From Alphaproteobacteria bacterium 32-64-14 (lineage in GTDB: Bacteria > Pseudomonadota > Alphaproteobacteria > Caulobacterales > Hyphomonadaceae): 64,000 nt of DNA. This document shows, in pieces, positions 32,847-42,111 of this stretch; position 1 is the stretch's first letter; every line of letters begins with the position of its first letter. The notes beneath the pieces were generated by a model. That model was not told the origin of the DNA. It ran no database searches and saw nothing but the letters and a program-made list of their open reading frames with translations. Both the position numbers and the translations under genes were made by a program. The DNA lies in NCBI GenBank assembly GCA_002280725.1, contig NCEM01000022.1, positions 62,001 through 126,000 on the forward strand, in the 5' to 3' direction.

Positions 32847-33941
32847 ATGAAGAAAGCCGCTCCTCCCGCTAAAGCCGCAACCAAGGCTCCCGTCAAACGC
32901 AAGGCTGCCGCGCCCGCCTCAGCCATCGCGATGGGCGTCATGCCCGATCGCGAACTCAAGGCGATTATCGACTCCGGCGCCATCCTGGCCGATGGCGGCG
33001 TGAAGGCCGACCAGATCCAGCCTGCCAGCCTCGACCTGCGCCTCGGCAAGGTGGCTTACCGCCTGCGCGCCAGCTTCCTGCCCGGCCAGTCCGTTGTGGC
33101 CGACCGGCTCGACGACAGCCTCGTCATGCACACGCTCGACCTCACGCGCGGGGCCGTGCTCGAAACGGGTTGCGTCTATCTCGTGCCGCTGCAGGAGCGC
33201 CTGCGCCTGCCGAAGGATGTGTCCGCCGCCGCCAATCCCAAGAGCTCCACCGGCCGGATCGACGTGTTCGTGCGCGCGGTGTCGGATCGCGCGCGCGCCT
33301 TCGATGGGGTGCCTGCCGGCTATCAGGGCGAACTCTATGCGGAGATTTCCCCGCGCACTTTCTCCGTGCTGGCCCGCACCGGAGACCGCCTCCTGCAGCT
33401 GCGGGTCCGCCGCGGCCCGCCCAAGCCGGTGCGGGACATGACGTTCAGCCTCGACCTGTTCCCCACCAAGACCGACATCGTCGGCTATCGCGCCAAGCGC
33501 CATTCGCGCGTGATCGACCTTGCCGCCATCGGCGCGCATGCAATCGATGATTTCTGGGAGCCCGTGCGTGCGCGCGGTGGCCGCATCGTGCTTGATCCCG
33601 GCGAGTTCTACATTCTGGCCTCGAAAGAGAAGATCGTCATTCCGCTCGATGAAGCCGCCGAGATGGCGCCCATCGCGCCGGAGCTTGGTGAATTTCGTGC
33701 TCACTATGCCGGTTTCTTCGATCCCGGCTTCGGCGTCACGCATTCCAAGGGCAAGGCTGTGCTCGAAGTCCGCTCGCGCGAAGTGCCGTTCATCCTCGAG
33801 GACGGCCAGCCCGTTGGCCGGCTCGTGTTCGAGAAGCTGACATCTCAACCCGACATCCCCTACGGCGCGGCCGGATCCTACTCCACCTACGCCGGCCAGG
33901 GCCTGCGCCTCTCGAAATATTTCCAGGCGGCGCAGGACTGA
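32847..33941 (+). CDS. dcd: 2'-Deoxycytidine 5'-triphosphate deaminase, long two-domain form
   Basis: Deaminates dCTP to dUTP for thymidylate supply. At 364 residues it is the long alphaproteobacterial form with two dUTPase-like halves. First half: ADQIQPASLDLRLGKVAYRL and NPKSSTGRIDVFVRAVSD. Second half: GYRAKRHSRVIDL, then EFRAHYAGFFDPGFG and QPVGRLVFEKL. The first 30 residues are Lys/Ala-rich and probably disordered. It follows the GST gene closely. The metZ...dcd order is conserved in related genomes; here it is interrupted by the oxidase operon. Confidence 0.93.
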   Translation: MKKAAPPAKAATKAPVKRKAAAPASAIAMGVMPDRELKAIIDSGAILADGGVKADQIQPASLDLRLGKVAYRLRASFLPGQSVVADRLDDSLVMHTLDLTRGAVLETGCVYLVPLQERLRLPKDVSAAANPKSSTGRIDVFVRAVSDRARAFDGVPAGYQGELYAEISPRTFSVLARTGDRLLQLRVRRGPPKPVRDMTFSLDLFPTKTDIVGYRAKRHSRVIDLAAIGAHAIDDFWEPVRARGGRIVLDPGEFYILASKEKIVIPLDEAAEMAPIAPELGEFRAHYAGFFDPGFGVTHSKGKAVLEVRSREVPFILEDGQPVGRLVFEKLTSQPDIPYGAAGSYSTYAGQGLRLSKYFQAAQD

Positions 33942-33970
33942 GCGCGCCAACGCCCCGTTCAAACGCCATT

Positions 33971-33999
33971 CAGATTTGATACTTCATAGTATCGATCTG
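33971..33999. promoter_or_regulatory. Imperfect 29-bp palindrome upstream of the serine hydrolase
   Basis: CAGAT (33971-33975), GATACT (33978-33983), TCAT, AGTATC (33988-33993), ATCTG (33995-33999). The inner GATACT-N4-AGTATC is perfect and the outer arms nearly align. It ends 19 bases before the hydrolase start codon, where a bound regulator would block initiation. ACT-N4-AGT cores are known for HxlR/MarR-type regulators; none is adjacent. Confidence 0.55.
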
Positions 34000-34018
34000 A
34001 CACAGGCTGGAGGCGGCG

Positions 34019-35062
34019 ATGATTTCGACACGACGGATGTTGTTGGCAGGCATGGGCGCGGCCGCGTTCACAAGCACTGCGTGCGCACAGCGATTGCGCG
34101 ACCGGTTCGGCCGGGATGATGCGCCGCCTGTAACCGGCCCCTACGCCGAGGCAGCTGCGTATTCAGCCAAGCGGCGCGGTGTCTCGCTTCTCGTCATGCA
34201 GGACGGCAAGATCCTCTTCGAGACCTATCCCGGCGATGGTGCGCCACAAAAGGGATGGGAGTTGGCCAGTGGCACCAAGAGCTTTACGGGCGTGATGGCC
34301 GGTCTCGCCCAGGCCGATGGCTTGCTCGACATTGACGAGCCCGCCGCGAAGACGCTGACGGAATGGAGCGGTGACACGCGCAACAGGATCACCATCCGCC
34401 ACCTGCTCACGCTGACGTCTGGCCTGCAGGGCGAGGGCGATGTAGCCCGGCCTCCCGCCTATCTCGACGCGATCACGGCAAAGGCTGTCCGCGATCCCGG
34501 CGCGAAGTTCGTCTACGGGCCTACCGACTTCCAGTGTTTCGGTGAGCTACTGAAACGAAAACTGCGCGCCGCTGGTAAACCGGAAGATCCGGTGGTCTGG
34601 CTGCAGGCGCGCCTGTTCGATCAGCTCGGTGTCAAACCTGCCGACTGGAAGCGCGGCCGCGACGGCAATCCGTTCATGCCGCAGGGCGCCTATCTCAACG
34701 CGCGTGACTGGGCGCGCTTCGGCCAATGGGTGATGGACGGCGCGAAGGGCATGGACCCCAAGGTCTACGCAGCCCTCTTTGAGGCCACATCTGCAAATCC
34801 TGGCTATGGCCTGTCGTGGTGGCTCCTGCGTCCCGGCCTGATCGGCCCAAGCCCGCGCTCGGGCATCGATGGCGATGCGATCGGCGAAGCAGGCAAGGGC
34901 GAGGACATCGTCATGGCCGCAGGTGCGGGTGACCAGCGGCTGTATCTTCTTCGCAAGCGCCGCATCGTTGTCGCAAGACAGGCCAACGACATCGTGCGCG
35001 CCATGACGCCGGGCTCCGTCAAATGGCGGGACGATGAATTTTTGCCTCTCCTGCTAAGATGA
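34019..35062 (+). CDS. Beta-lactamase-family serine hydrolase, exported
   Basis: A 347-residue member of the class C beta-lactamase/esterase superfamily. The start MISTRRMLLAGMGAAAFTSTAC has paired Arg before a hydrophobic stretch, so export by Tat or Sec is likely, with a weak lipobox. The catalytic SXXK is SGTK (in WELASGTKSFTGVMAG) and the second motif is probably Tyr in FVYGPTDF, where Asn of YXN is replaced. HLLTLTSGLQGEGD is the usual downstream block. It probably acts on an ester or peptide rather than being a true lactamase. A palindrome directly upstream suggests regulation. Confidence 0.85.
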   Translation: MISTRRMLLAGMGAAAFTSTACAQRLRDRFGRDDAPPVTGPYAEAAAYSAKRRGVSLLVMQDGKILFETYPGDGAPQKGWELASGTKSFTGVMAGLAQADGLLDIDEPAAKTLTEWSGDTRNRITIRHLLTLTSGLQGEGDVARPPAYLDAITAKAVRDPGAKFVYGPTDFQCFGELLKRKLRAAGKPEDPVVWLQARLFDQLGVKPADWKRGRDGNPFMPQGAYLNARDWARFGQWVMDGAKGMDPKVYAALFEATSANPGYGLSWWLLRPGLIGPSPRSGIDGDAIGEAGKGEDIVMAAGAGDQRLYLLRKRRIVVARQANDIVRAMTPGSVKWRDDEFLPLLLR

Positions 35063-35109
35063 CTCTTTCTTCACGCGGCGCACGCGCGTAGACTCTGGCT
35101 GCTCCAGCG

Positions 35110-35625
35110 TTGGTGTCGCGCGTGTCGTCGGCTGTTCTCCTTCTTGTGTGCCTGGCGTCGCCTGCCGTCTTTGCGGCGATGGTCTGGATGGCGCGCGCGG
35201 GCGGAAGGCGGGCCACGGGCGCTCTTGCCGGCGGTGTTGTCGCCGCGCTCTTCAACATCGTGTGGGATGGCCTCGCGCGGCAGCAGGACTGGTGGACCTA
35301 TCCGGACACCAACGATGTGCTTGCTACCCTTGCGCTCGCGCTGTCCGTCGCTTTCGTTTTCGGCGGCGCCGCCGGCCTTGCCGGTTGGCGCATGATGCGC
35401 GCCATGGGTTGGACCGGTGTCGCAACGTTCTTTGCCGGCTTCGTGGGCCTCGGCGTCCTGCGCGATCATCTGCTGGCGGCCAACACCACCCTGCTGGTGT
35501 TCGGCCCAGGCCCGATGCCGCAGCTTATGGGCGCGTTGGGTTACCTGTCGCTGGCGCTCGCCGTGCAGGTGACGATGCTGGTGATGGCCGGCCCGCCGCG
35601 CCGCGACTCGCTCAGGGCGAGCTAG
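35110..35625 (+). CDS. Membrane protein of unknown function
   Basis: A 171-residue protein with five hydrophobic segments: VSSAVLLLVCLASPAVFAAMVWM, GALAGGVVAALFNIVWDGLA, ATLALALSVAFVFGGAAGLAG, GVATFFAGFVGLGVLRDHLL and LGYLSLALAVQVTMLVMAG. The motif WDGLARQQDWWTYPDT between helices two and three is distinctive but I cannot assign it to a family. The start is TTG 35110 or GTG 35113. It converges on eda. Confidence 0.65.
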   Translation: MVSRVSSAVLLLVCLASPAVFAAMVWMARAGGRRATGALAGGVVAALFNIVWDGLARQQDWWTYPDTNDVLATLALALSVAFVFGGAAGLAGWRMMRAMGWTGVATFFAGFVGLGVLRDHLLAANTTLLVFGPGPMPQLMGALGYLSLALAVQVTMLVMAGPPRRDSLRAS

Positions 35626-35636
35626 CCTCTCGCCGG

Positions 35637-36260
35637 TCAGCTTCTGGGAAGCGCCGCCGCTTCCTTCGCCAGCGCGGTGATCTCGTCCCACTTCTTCGCG
35701 TCGATCAGCTTGGCGGGGCACACCCAGCCGCCGCCAACACACGCCACGTTCAGGCGCTTTAGATAATCCCGCGCCAGCTCCAGCGAGATACCGCCCGTGG
35801 GGCAGAACTTCACCTGCCCGAACGGCCCGCGCAGCGCATCCAGCATCGGCCGCCCACCCGCCTGTTCAGCGGGGAAGAACTTGAACCGCGTCAGCCCAAG
35901 GTCGAGCCCCGCCATCAGCTCTGTCGCCGTAGCGATGCCTGGCAGGATCGGAATGTCTGCCTCTTTGGACGCGGCGACAGCCGCCGCGGACAATCCCGGC
36001 GTCACGATGAAGGTCGCGCCCGCCTCGCGCGCGCGTCTCACGTCCGCCGCGTTCAACACGGTTCCTGCGCCCGCGATGGCGCCAGGCACCTTCGCCATCT
36101 CCTTGAGCGCTGCGAGAGCCGCCTGCGTGCGCAGCGTGATTTCCAGCACGCGCAATCCGCCGCCGACCAGCGCTTCGGCCAGCGGGGCCGCATCCTCCAC
36201 ACGCTCGATGGTGATCACGGGGATCACCGTCTGCACCGCCATCAAGTCATCGACGGTCAT
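35637..36260 (-). CDS. eda: 2-Keto-3-deoxy-6-phosphogluconate aldolase
   Basis: Splits KDPG to pyruvate and glyceraldehyde 3-phosphate, the last step of the Entner-Doudoroff pathway. The 207-residue TIM barrel shows the catalytic Glu in RVLEITLRT (residue 40), the Schiff-base Lys in [12 protein letters not shown], and the phosphate loop [15 protein letters not shown]. Its start overlaps the edd stop by four bases (ATGA), so the two are translationally coupled. Confidence 0.95.
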   Translation of the reverse strand: MTVDDLMAVQTVIPVITIERVEDAAPLAEALVGGGLRVLEITLRTQAALAALKEMAKVPGAIAGAGTVLNAADVRRAREAGATFIVTPGLSAAAVAASKEADIPILPGIATATELMAGLDLGLTRFKFFPAEQAGGRPMLDALRGPFGQVKFCPTGGISLELARDYLKRLNVACVGGGWVCPAKLIDAKKWDEITALAKEAAALPRS

Positions 36261-38083
36261 GCGTCTGCTCCAGCGGCCAGAAGATTGAAAATGCCGCCGC
36301 CCATCTCGGCGTCGCCCGCCAGCATGCGTAGCGGCGCAAACAGCTCGCGGCCCCAGCCATGGCCGGCAGGCGGCATCATGGCGCGCGGCCGCGCGGCCAG
36401 TTCAGCTGCATCGGCCACCACCTCAAGCCTGCCTTCCTCGGCATCCAGGATGATGCGGTCGCCATCCTGCAGGCGCGCCAGCAGCGAATCCTGATCCGCG
36501 CCCGGCGTCATGTGGATCGCGGCCGGCACCGCGCCAGACGCACCCGACATCCGCCCGTCCGTCAGCAGGGCTACACGAAAACCCTTGTTCTGCAGCACCG
36601 TCAGCGCAGGCGTCAGCGAGTGCAGTTCGGGCATGCCGTTCGCGCGCGGGCCCTGGAAGCGGACCACAGCCACGAAATCGCGATCCAGCTTGCCGGCCTT
36701 GAACGCGGCCTGAAACTCAGCCTGGCTCTGGAACACCGCCGCAGGCGCATCGATCACGCGCCGATCCTTCGGTACGGATGAGATCTTGATCACGCCGCGC
36801 CCGAGATTGCCCGTCAGCAGACGGATGCCGCCCTCGGTCTCGAACGGCGCCGAGACAGGGCGCAGGATGTTGTCATCCAGCGTCACTTTTGCGCCTTCGC
36901 GCCACGCGATGGTGTCGCCATCCATCCACGGCTCCTGCGTGTACGCTGCAAGACCCTTGCCTGCCACGGTCTGCGTGTCGCCATGCAGCAGCCCGGCCTC
37001 AAGAAGCTCGCGCGTGATGAACGCCATGCCGCCTGCTGCGTGGAACTGGTTTATGTCGGCCGTGCCGTTCGGATAAACGCGCGCGAGCAGGGGCACGATG
37101 GCGGAAATATCGGCGAAGTCGTTCCAGTCGACGATGATGCCAGCCGCCTGCGCCATCGCGGGCACGTGCAGCGCATGGTTGGTCGATCCGCCCGTCGCCA
37201 TCAGGCCGACGATCGCATTCACGATCGACTTTGCATCCACCACATCCGCCATCGCGCCTTCGCCAGACGCCGCAAGCTCGATGCAGCGCCGCGCCGCTGC
37301 GCGTACCAGCGCCTCGCGCAACGGCGTATCGGGATTGACGAACGCCGTGCCGGGCAGGTGCAGCCCCATCAGCTCCATCATCATCTGGTTGGAGTTGGCC
37401 GTGCCGTAGAAGGTGCAGGTGCCCGCCGAGTGATACGAAGCTGACTCTGCCTCAAGCAGCTGCTCGCGCGTCACCTGATTGAGAGCGAATTGCTCGCGCA
37501 CACGCGCCTTCTCCTTGTTGGAAATACCCGACGCCATCGGCCCGGCAGGCGAGAAGATCACCGGCAGATGCCCGAAGCTCAGCGCCCCGATCACCAGACC
37601 CGGCACGATCTTGTCACACGTGCCCAGCATCAGTGCCGCATCGAACGCATCATGCGTCAGCGCCACCGCCGTGCTCAGCGCGATCACATCGCGCGAGAAC
37701 AGCGACAGCTCCATGCCGGGCCGGCCTTGCGTGACGCCATCGCACATGGCCGGCGTGCCGCCCGCGACCTGCGCCGTCGAGCCTGCCTTGCGCGCAGCGT
37801 CCTTGATCATGTCGGGATAGTCCTTGAACGGCTGATGCGCGCTCAGCATGTCGTTATAGCTGGTCACGATGCCGATGTTCGGCGCACGCCCGCGCATCGT
37901 CAGCTTGTCGCCCAACGGCACGGCGGCGAACGCATGGGCGAGGTTTCCGCACGACAGATGCTGCCGGCCCGGTCCCGCATCCCGCGCCGCCTTGATGCGC
38001 GCGAGATAATCGCGGCGGCTCTCGCGGCTACGCTCCTCGATGCGGGCGGTCACCTCTGCGATTTTCGGGTGAAGCGCTGTCAT
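36257..38083 (-). CDS. edd: Phosphogluconate dehydratase
   Basis: Dehydrates 6-phosphogluconate to KDPG using an Fe-S cluster. The 608-residue product is full length for the family. Cluster and family motifs include [71 protein letters not shown] and [34 protein letters not shown] palindrome lies just upstream of the start (38102-38115) and could influence initiation or be an operator. It is followed by eda with a four-base overlap. Confidence 0.96.
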   Translation of the reverse strand: MTALHPKIAEVTARIEERSRESRRDYLARIKAARDAGPGRQHLSCGNLAHAFAAVPLGDKLTMRGRAPNIGIVTSYNDMLSAHQPFKDYPDMIKDAARKAGSTAQVAGGTPAMCDGVTQGRPGMELSLFSRDVIALSTAVALTHDAFDAALMLGTCDKIVPGLVIGALSFGHLPVIFSPAGPMASGISNKEKARVREQFALNQVTREQLLEAESASYHSAGTCTFYGTANSNQMMMELMGLHLPGTAFVNPDTPLREALVRAAARRCIELAASGEGAMADVVDAKSIVNAIVGLMATGGSTNHALHVPAMAQAAGIIVDWNDFADISAIVPLLARVYPNGTADINQFHAAGGMAFITRELLEAGLLHGDTQTVAGKGLAAYTQEPWMDGDTIAWREGAKVTLDDNILRPVSAPFETEGGIRLLTGNLGRGVIKISSVPKDRRVIDAPAAVFQSQAEFQAAFKAGKLDRDFVAVVRFQGPRANGMPELHSLTPALTVLQNKGFRVALLTDGRMSGASGAVPAAIHMTPGADQDSLLARLQDGDRIILDAEEGRLEVVADAAELAARPRAMMPPAGHGWGRELFAPLRMLAGDAEMGGGIFNLLAAGADA

Positions 38084-38214
38084 GCCAGACCTCTGATCTT
38101 TGGGCGCAAACGCCCTCGGGGCATATAGACCCGCAGTCTCGGATCAGGACAACCCGCAGCGCAAATATTCGCAAAGGAGGATTGTCCCGCGCCCTGTCTC
38201 TCCCCGCGTCAGCT

Positions 38215-39294
38215 TCAGCGCGGATTGTCCACCAGCCAGTCGAGGATCATGCTGCTGAGCTCGCCGCCATAGGCGTGGCTGAGATCATCAATTCGCCGAT
38301 AGGTCACAGCGGCGCCCACCGCCGTGAAGTGTCGCTGTGCCTCCTCGGCCATCTGCACGGGAAACATCCAGTCGCGAGCGCCGTGGATGATGTGCAGCGG
38401 CAGGCCATTCAGTCTGTCCGCATCGGCCATGCCGACGAGCATTGGGTGAAACGCAGCCGCCACGGGCGCAAGATGTGTGAAGGGTGACTCCGCTACGAGG
38501 CCGGATGTGTAGCTGAACGTCCCCCCATCGCTCATGCCCGACAGCAGGACGCGGCGATCATCGACCGCCCAGGTCTCGCGCACGAAGTCGAGAGCAGCGG
38601 CAAGCCGTGGTGAGTCCGGGTCAGTCCCCTGGATCGCCCATGTCTGGCCGAGCGAGGTCGGCGCCACCACGATCACGCCCCGGCTGCGCGCCGCCCGCAC
38701 CCAGCTCCACAGGAAGGCGCGGCCACGTCCCGATCCGCCATGCAACGCGACCACGACAGGCGCAGGCTTATCCGGATCATACGATTCCGGCACATAGACC
38801 CACACCGTGTCGCGAGCATCGGGATCGTCGCCGATACGGATCACGCCTGTGTTGTCTTCGGGTGGTTGTCGCAGCAGCCGCACCTGTAAGTCCATATCAT
38901 CGCGCATCGCAGGATCGAGAAAGAACCGGCTGATCGGCGGCACGATGCCCGCCAGTGGATACAGCGCCTCCCACGCACGCGGCGCATGGCGCAGCGCACG
39001 AAACGCTCGCGTGATGTCCTCCGGTGGTTCGGCCGCGGCCAGCAGCCCATCATACGCCGCCAGCGTTTCATCCGCCGCCAGATCGAGCTGCGGCCGCAGC
39101 GCGGAATAGGGCGCCTCCCACGCGGTGAGGTTCGCCTTCGCCGCGCGCAGATCGGCATGCGACTGTCCCGCCCGCGCGAGGATATGGCTGTAGCCCACCG
39201 GATCGAGATGCCGCGAGATATATCCCAGCCCTTCAAGCGACCGCAGGAGCGGTAGCAGGTATTCCTGTAGCTGCTGAACTCCGCCCGATGTCAT
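38215..39294 (-). CDS. Alpha/beta-hydrolase (esterase or depolymerase-like)
   Basis: A 359-residue protein. The first 180 residues are helical and without known similarity. The C-terminal 180 form an alpha/beta-hydrolase of the PHB-depolymerase/phospholipase type: VVVALHGGSGRG (oxyanion), nucleophile Ser in LLSGMSDGGTF, Asp in HGARDWMFPVQ and His in DDLSHAYGGEL. There is no signal peptide, so it is cytoplasmic. ATG 39294 gives MTSGGVQQLQEYL; ATG 39351 is also in frame. It is divergent from kynA-kynU with 120 bases between. A formamidase role is a guess from context. Confidence 0.82.
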   Translation of the reverse strand: MTSGGVQQLQEYLLPLLRSLEGLGYISRHLDPVGYSHILARAGQSHADLRAAKANLTAWEAPYSALRPQLDLAADETLAAYDGLLAAAEPPEDITRAFRALRHAPRAWEALYPLAGIVPPISRFFLDPAMRDDMDLQVRLLRQPPEDNTGVIRIGDDPDARDTVWVYVPESYDPDKPAPVVVALHGGSGRGRAFLWSWVRAARSRGVIVVAPTSLGQTWAIQGTDPDSPRLAAALDFVRETWAVDDRRVLLSGMSDGGTFSYTSGLVAESPFTHLAPVAAAFHPMLVGMADADRLNGLPLHIIHGARDWMFPVQMAEEAQRHFTAVGAAVTYRRIDDLSHAYGGELSSMILDWLVDNPR

Positions 39295-39414
39295 GCCGCG
39301 CACACTGTCTCCCGGCGCATGTTTGCGCAAGAACGTGCCTTGCTGTTGCATCTGCCGCCAAGGCCTGTTTCCTGCCCGTGTGAGTCGCGCGATCCAGCGA
39401 CGGGAGATGCTTCC

Positions 39415-40206
39415 ATGTCCGCAGACATGACGTATGCGCGCTACCTGCAGCTCGATCAGGTGCTGTCAGCGCAGATGCCGCTGTCCGAGACGCACGACGA
39501 GGCGCTTTTCATCATCATCCATCAGACGAAGGAGCTGTGGCTCAAGCAGGTGATCTCCGAGCTTCACCTCGCAAAAGGTCTCGTCCGCAAGGGCGCGCTG
39601 ATCGAAGCCTACAAATCGCTCGCCCGCGTCTCGCGCATCCAGGCGGTGATGACGCTGTCGTGGGATGTGCTCGCGACCATGACGCCGTCCGACTATACCA
39701 GCTTCCGCTCCGTGCTGGGCCCCAGCTCTGGCTTCCAGTCAGACCAGTTCCGCACGGTCGAGTTCATGCTCGGCTTGAAAGACGGCAAGCACATCGCCAT
39801 CCAGAACGACCGCCCCATCGCACAAGCCGCGCTGAAGGCGGCGCTCGAAGCGCCCAGCCTGTGGGACGACGCCAATGCCGCACTCGCGTCGCGCGGCGTG
39901 AAACTGCCGGACCACGTGCTCAACCGCGACTGGACTCAGCCCTATCAGCCAAGCGCCGAAGTCGAAGCGGCGTGGGCCGAAGTCTATCGCGACACGCACA
40001 ATCTCTGGGATCTCTATCAACTCGCGGAGAAGCTCCTCGATGTGGACGACGCCATGGCCACCTGGCGCCACCGCCATGCGGTCACGGTCGCGCGCATCAT
40101 CGGCGGCAAGCCCGGCACGGGCGGATCAGCTGGCGTGTCGTATCTTGAAAGTACGTTGGGCAAACGCTGCTTCCCCGAACTCTGGACGCTCAGGAACCGG
40201 CTGTGA
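39415..40206 (+). CDS. kynA: Tryptophan 2,3-dioxygenase
   Basis: Heme enzyme that opens L-tryptophan to N-formylkynurenine. The 263-residue product matches the bacterial form throughout: MTYARYLQLDQVLSAQ, then DEALFIIIHQTKELWLKQ, the FRSVLGPSSGFQS substrate loop, the WRHRHAVTVARIIG segment with the heme-ligating His, and GTGGSAGVSYL near the end. ATG 39415 follows GGGAGA. It overlaps the next gene by four bases (GTGA), so the two form an operon. No formamidase gene (kynB) is in the operon. Confidence 0.95.
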   Translation: MSADMTYARYLQLDQVLSAQMPLSETHDEALFIIIHQTKELWLKQVISELHLAKGLVRKGALIEAYKSLARVSRIQAVMTLSWDVLATMTPSDYTSFRSVLGPSSGFQSDQFRTVEFMLGLKDGKHIAIQNDRPIAQAALKAALEAPSLWDDANAALASRGVKLPDHVLNRDWTQPYQPSAEVEAAWAEVYRDTHNLWDLYQLAEKLLDVDDAMATWRHRHAVTVARIIGGKPGTGGSAGVSYLESTLGKRCFPELWTLRNRL

Positions 40207-41348
40207 GCTTCAAGCCGCTCTTCTCCCGCTCGCTCGCTGCCGCGCCTGGCCGTCTGCATATGGCCGCGCACAGCCATCACCTCTGGCCAGACGCCAGCTT
40301 CGAGGGGCAGCAGGAAGCATGGGCCGATGCCGCCCGCCTCGCCGATCACAAATGGGACCGCGTGATGGGCGAAGTGTGGCCCGAAGCGCAACGCCACATC
40401 GCCGCCCAGCTCAACCTGCCATCCCCCGACAGCATCGTGTTCGCGCCAAACACGCACGAGCTTCTGGTACGCATCCTCTCCGCGACGGGCAAGGCGCAGC
40501 CGAACGTGCTGGCCAGCGATGGCGAGTTTCACTCCTTCCGGCGCCAGTCCGCGCGCTGGCACGAATCTGGCGCCATCACGCTGGAGACCATCGCGACCGA
40601 CCGCGCCGATTTCGCCGAAGCCTTCCTCGCCCGCGCCAAGAGCGGCGAGCATGACCTGATCTTTCTCAGCCATGTGATGTTCGGCTCGGGTCGCGTGACG
40701 GGCTTCATCGACCAGCTGGCGTCCCTCGCAAGTCCGGAAGGCCCGTGGGTTGTCGTCGACGGCTATCACGCCTTCATGGCGATCGATGTCGATCTCTCGA
40801 AACTGGCCGGCCGCATCTTCTATCTCGCCGGCGGCTACAAATACGCCATGGCGGGCGAGGGCGCCTGTTTCATGCACGCGCCGCCAGGCTATGGCGAGCG
40901 CCCCGAAAACACGGGCTGGTTCGCTGCCTTCGATGATCTCGCGCTGAAGCCGGGGCAGGTCGGCTATGCGAAAGACGCCCGCCGCTATGCCGGCGCCACG
41001 TTCGATCCCTCCGGCCTTTATCGCTTCAATGCGGTGCAACGCATGCTGAAAGGCGAAGGCCTCACGGTCGCGCGCATGAATGCACACATCGATCCGCTGC
41101 TCGGTTCACTTGCGGCGGAGCTTGATGAAACCGGCCTCGGCTCCGCGCGCCTGCTCAATCCGGGCATCCTGCAACCGCGCGCGCGTTTTCTCGCACTTGA
41201 GAGTCCACGCGCAAAGGCTTGGCAGGATGCGCTCGCCGCCGCGAACATCGTCACCGACCTGCGCGGCGACGTCCTGCGCATCGGCCTCGGCCTCTATCAC
41301 GACGAGGACGACATCACGCATCTCTGCGATGTTGCCGCCCGGCTCTGA
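40203..41348 (+). CDS. Kynureninase-like PLP enzyme
   Basis: Fold-type I PLP enzyme, class V aminotransferase family, 381 residues. PLP contacts are visible as Asp in WVVVDGYHAFMAID and Schiff-base Lys in AGGYKYAMAGEGACFM. The ALKPGQVGYAKDARRYAGATFDPSGLY block resembles kynureninases. Coupling to kynA by a four-base overlap supports kynurenine to anthranilate plus alanine. It is shorter and more divergent than standard KynU (about 410-420), so I keep the name tentative. Confidence 0.75.
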   Translation: MSFKPLFSRSLAAAPGRLHMAAHSHHLWPDASFEGQQEAWADAARLADHKWDRVMGEVWPEAQRHIAAQLNLPSPDSIVFAPNTHELLVRILSATGKAQPNVLASDGEFHSFRRQSARWHESGAITLETIATDRADFAEAFLARAKSGEHDLIFLSHVMFGSGRVTGFIDQLASLASPEGPWVVVDGYHAFMAIDVDLSKLAGRIFYLAGGYKYAMAGEGACFMHAPPGYGERPENTGWFAAFDDLALKPGQVGYAKDARRYAGATFDPSGLYRFNAVQRMLKGEGLTVARMNAHIDPLLGSLAAELDETGLGSARLLNPGILQPRARFLALESPRAKAWQDALAAANIVTDLRGDVLRIGLGLYHDEDDITHLCDVAARL

Positions 41349-41504
41349 AGAACCGTTCATCGAACTCTGTCATCGAATGTCATGCATCAGAAGCAGCTGA
41401 GGCTGCAGACTGAACTTGTTGTTCAACCAGCGCTCATCTGCCGAACCCCATCTTGTTCGTGTCGCGCCAAGGAATGTGCGCGAGAGCAAAACGGAGTTCT
41501 ACGC

Positions 41505-42011
41505 ATGAAACGCATTCTTTCAGCTGCCCTCGCGATGGCCATCCTTGCCGGCGCCGGCGCCGCGGAAGCCCAAGGGCGCAACCGCGTGCAGATCGACCAG
41601 CGCGGCACAGGCCACGGCGTCGCCGCCTCGCAGCAGGGCGATCGCAACGGCTCGGTCACAGTGCAGGGCGGCCGCGGCCACTACGCGCTCAGCTCGCAGT
41701 CGGGCTACAACAACTTCCAGCGCATGGACCAGTACGGCACGCGCAACTCGTCGACCACGCGCCAGACCGGCGAATCCAACCTCGCTGTCACCGCCCAGGA
41801 CGGTCTGCGCCTGCAAGCCCAGACCAACCAGTACGGCTACAACAACGTCGCCGGCACGGCGCAGATGGGCACGAACCATCGCGCGGTTACGGACCAGGCC
41901 GGCGCCAACAACGCCTCGGCGATTATCCAGACCGGCAACGGTCAGGACGTCACCGTTCGCCAGCGTGGCGAAGGCAACATCTCGGTGGTCGTGCAGAGCG
42001 GCTACAACTAA
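41505..42011 (+). CDS. Curlin-repeat protein (CsgA-like)
   Basis: Secreted amyloid subunit candidate. A Sec signal peptide (MKRILSAALAMAILAGAGAAEAQ) is followed by about 145 residues of imperfect curlin repeats with N/Q ladders, for example QGDRNGSVTVQGGRG, QTGESNLAVTAQDG, QYGYNNVAGTAQMG, QAGANNASAIIQTG and QRGEGNISVVVQSG, ending GYN. The Gln/Asn positions that stack in curli are preserved. ATG at 41505 has GGAG ten bases upstream. It is followed by a terminator hairpin, a csgH-like gene and a second curlin-repeat gene. Confidence 0.87.
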   Translation: MKRILSAALAMAILAGAGAAEAQGRNRVQIDQRGTGHGVAASQQGDRNGSVTVQGGRGHYALSSQSGYNNFQRMDQYGTRNSSTTRQTGESNLAVTAQDGLRLQAQTNQYGYNNVAGTAQMGTNHRAVTDQAGANNASAIIQTGNGQDVTVRQRGEGNISVVVQSGYN

Positions 42012-42020
42012 CGCGCCAGC

Positions 42021-42050
42021 GGCCCGGCAGGTGGCGACATCTGCCGGGCC
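42021..42050 (+). terminator. Hairpin after the first curlin gene
   Basis: Perfect 10-bp stem GGCCCGGCAG (42021-42030) / CTGCCGGGCC (42041-42050), ten-base loop, starting nine bases after the stop codon. There is no T-run, so it may attenuate rather than end transcription, giving more major subunit than downstream products. Confidence 0.65.
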
Positions 42051-42111
42051 ATAGGCCCTAACCAATGCTTCTGGCCAGTGGTGCTGGCCATATGCTTCGG
42101 GAGGAATCCCA

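Noticed and set aside
38102..38115. GGGCG-CAAA-CGCCC hairpin before edd as a KdgR/HexR operator
   Set aside because: Five-base arms of G and C are common here, and it does not fit an operator pattern I can name. It is only mentioned in the edd entry.
39365..39402. Copy of the 120-bp palindromic repeat before kynA
   Set aside because: The stretch with GCGATCCAGCGACGGG has slight similarity but no inverted arms or hairpins.
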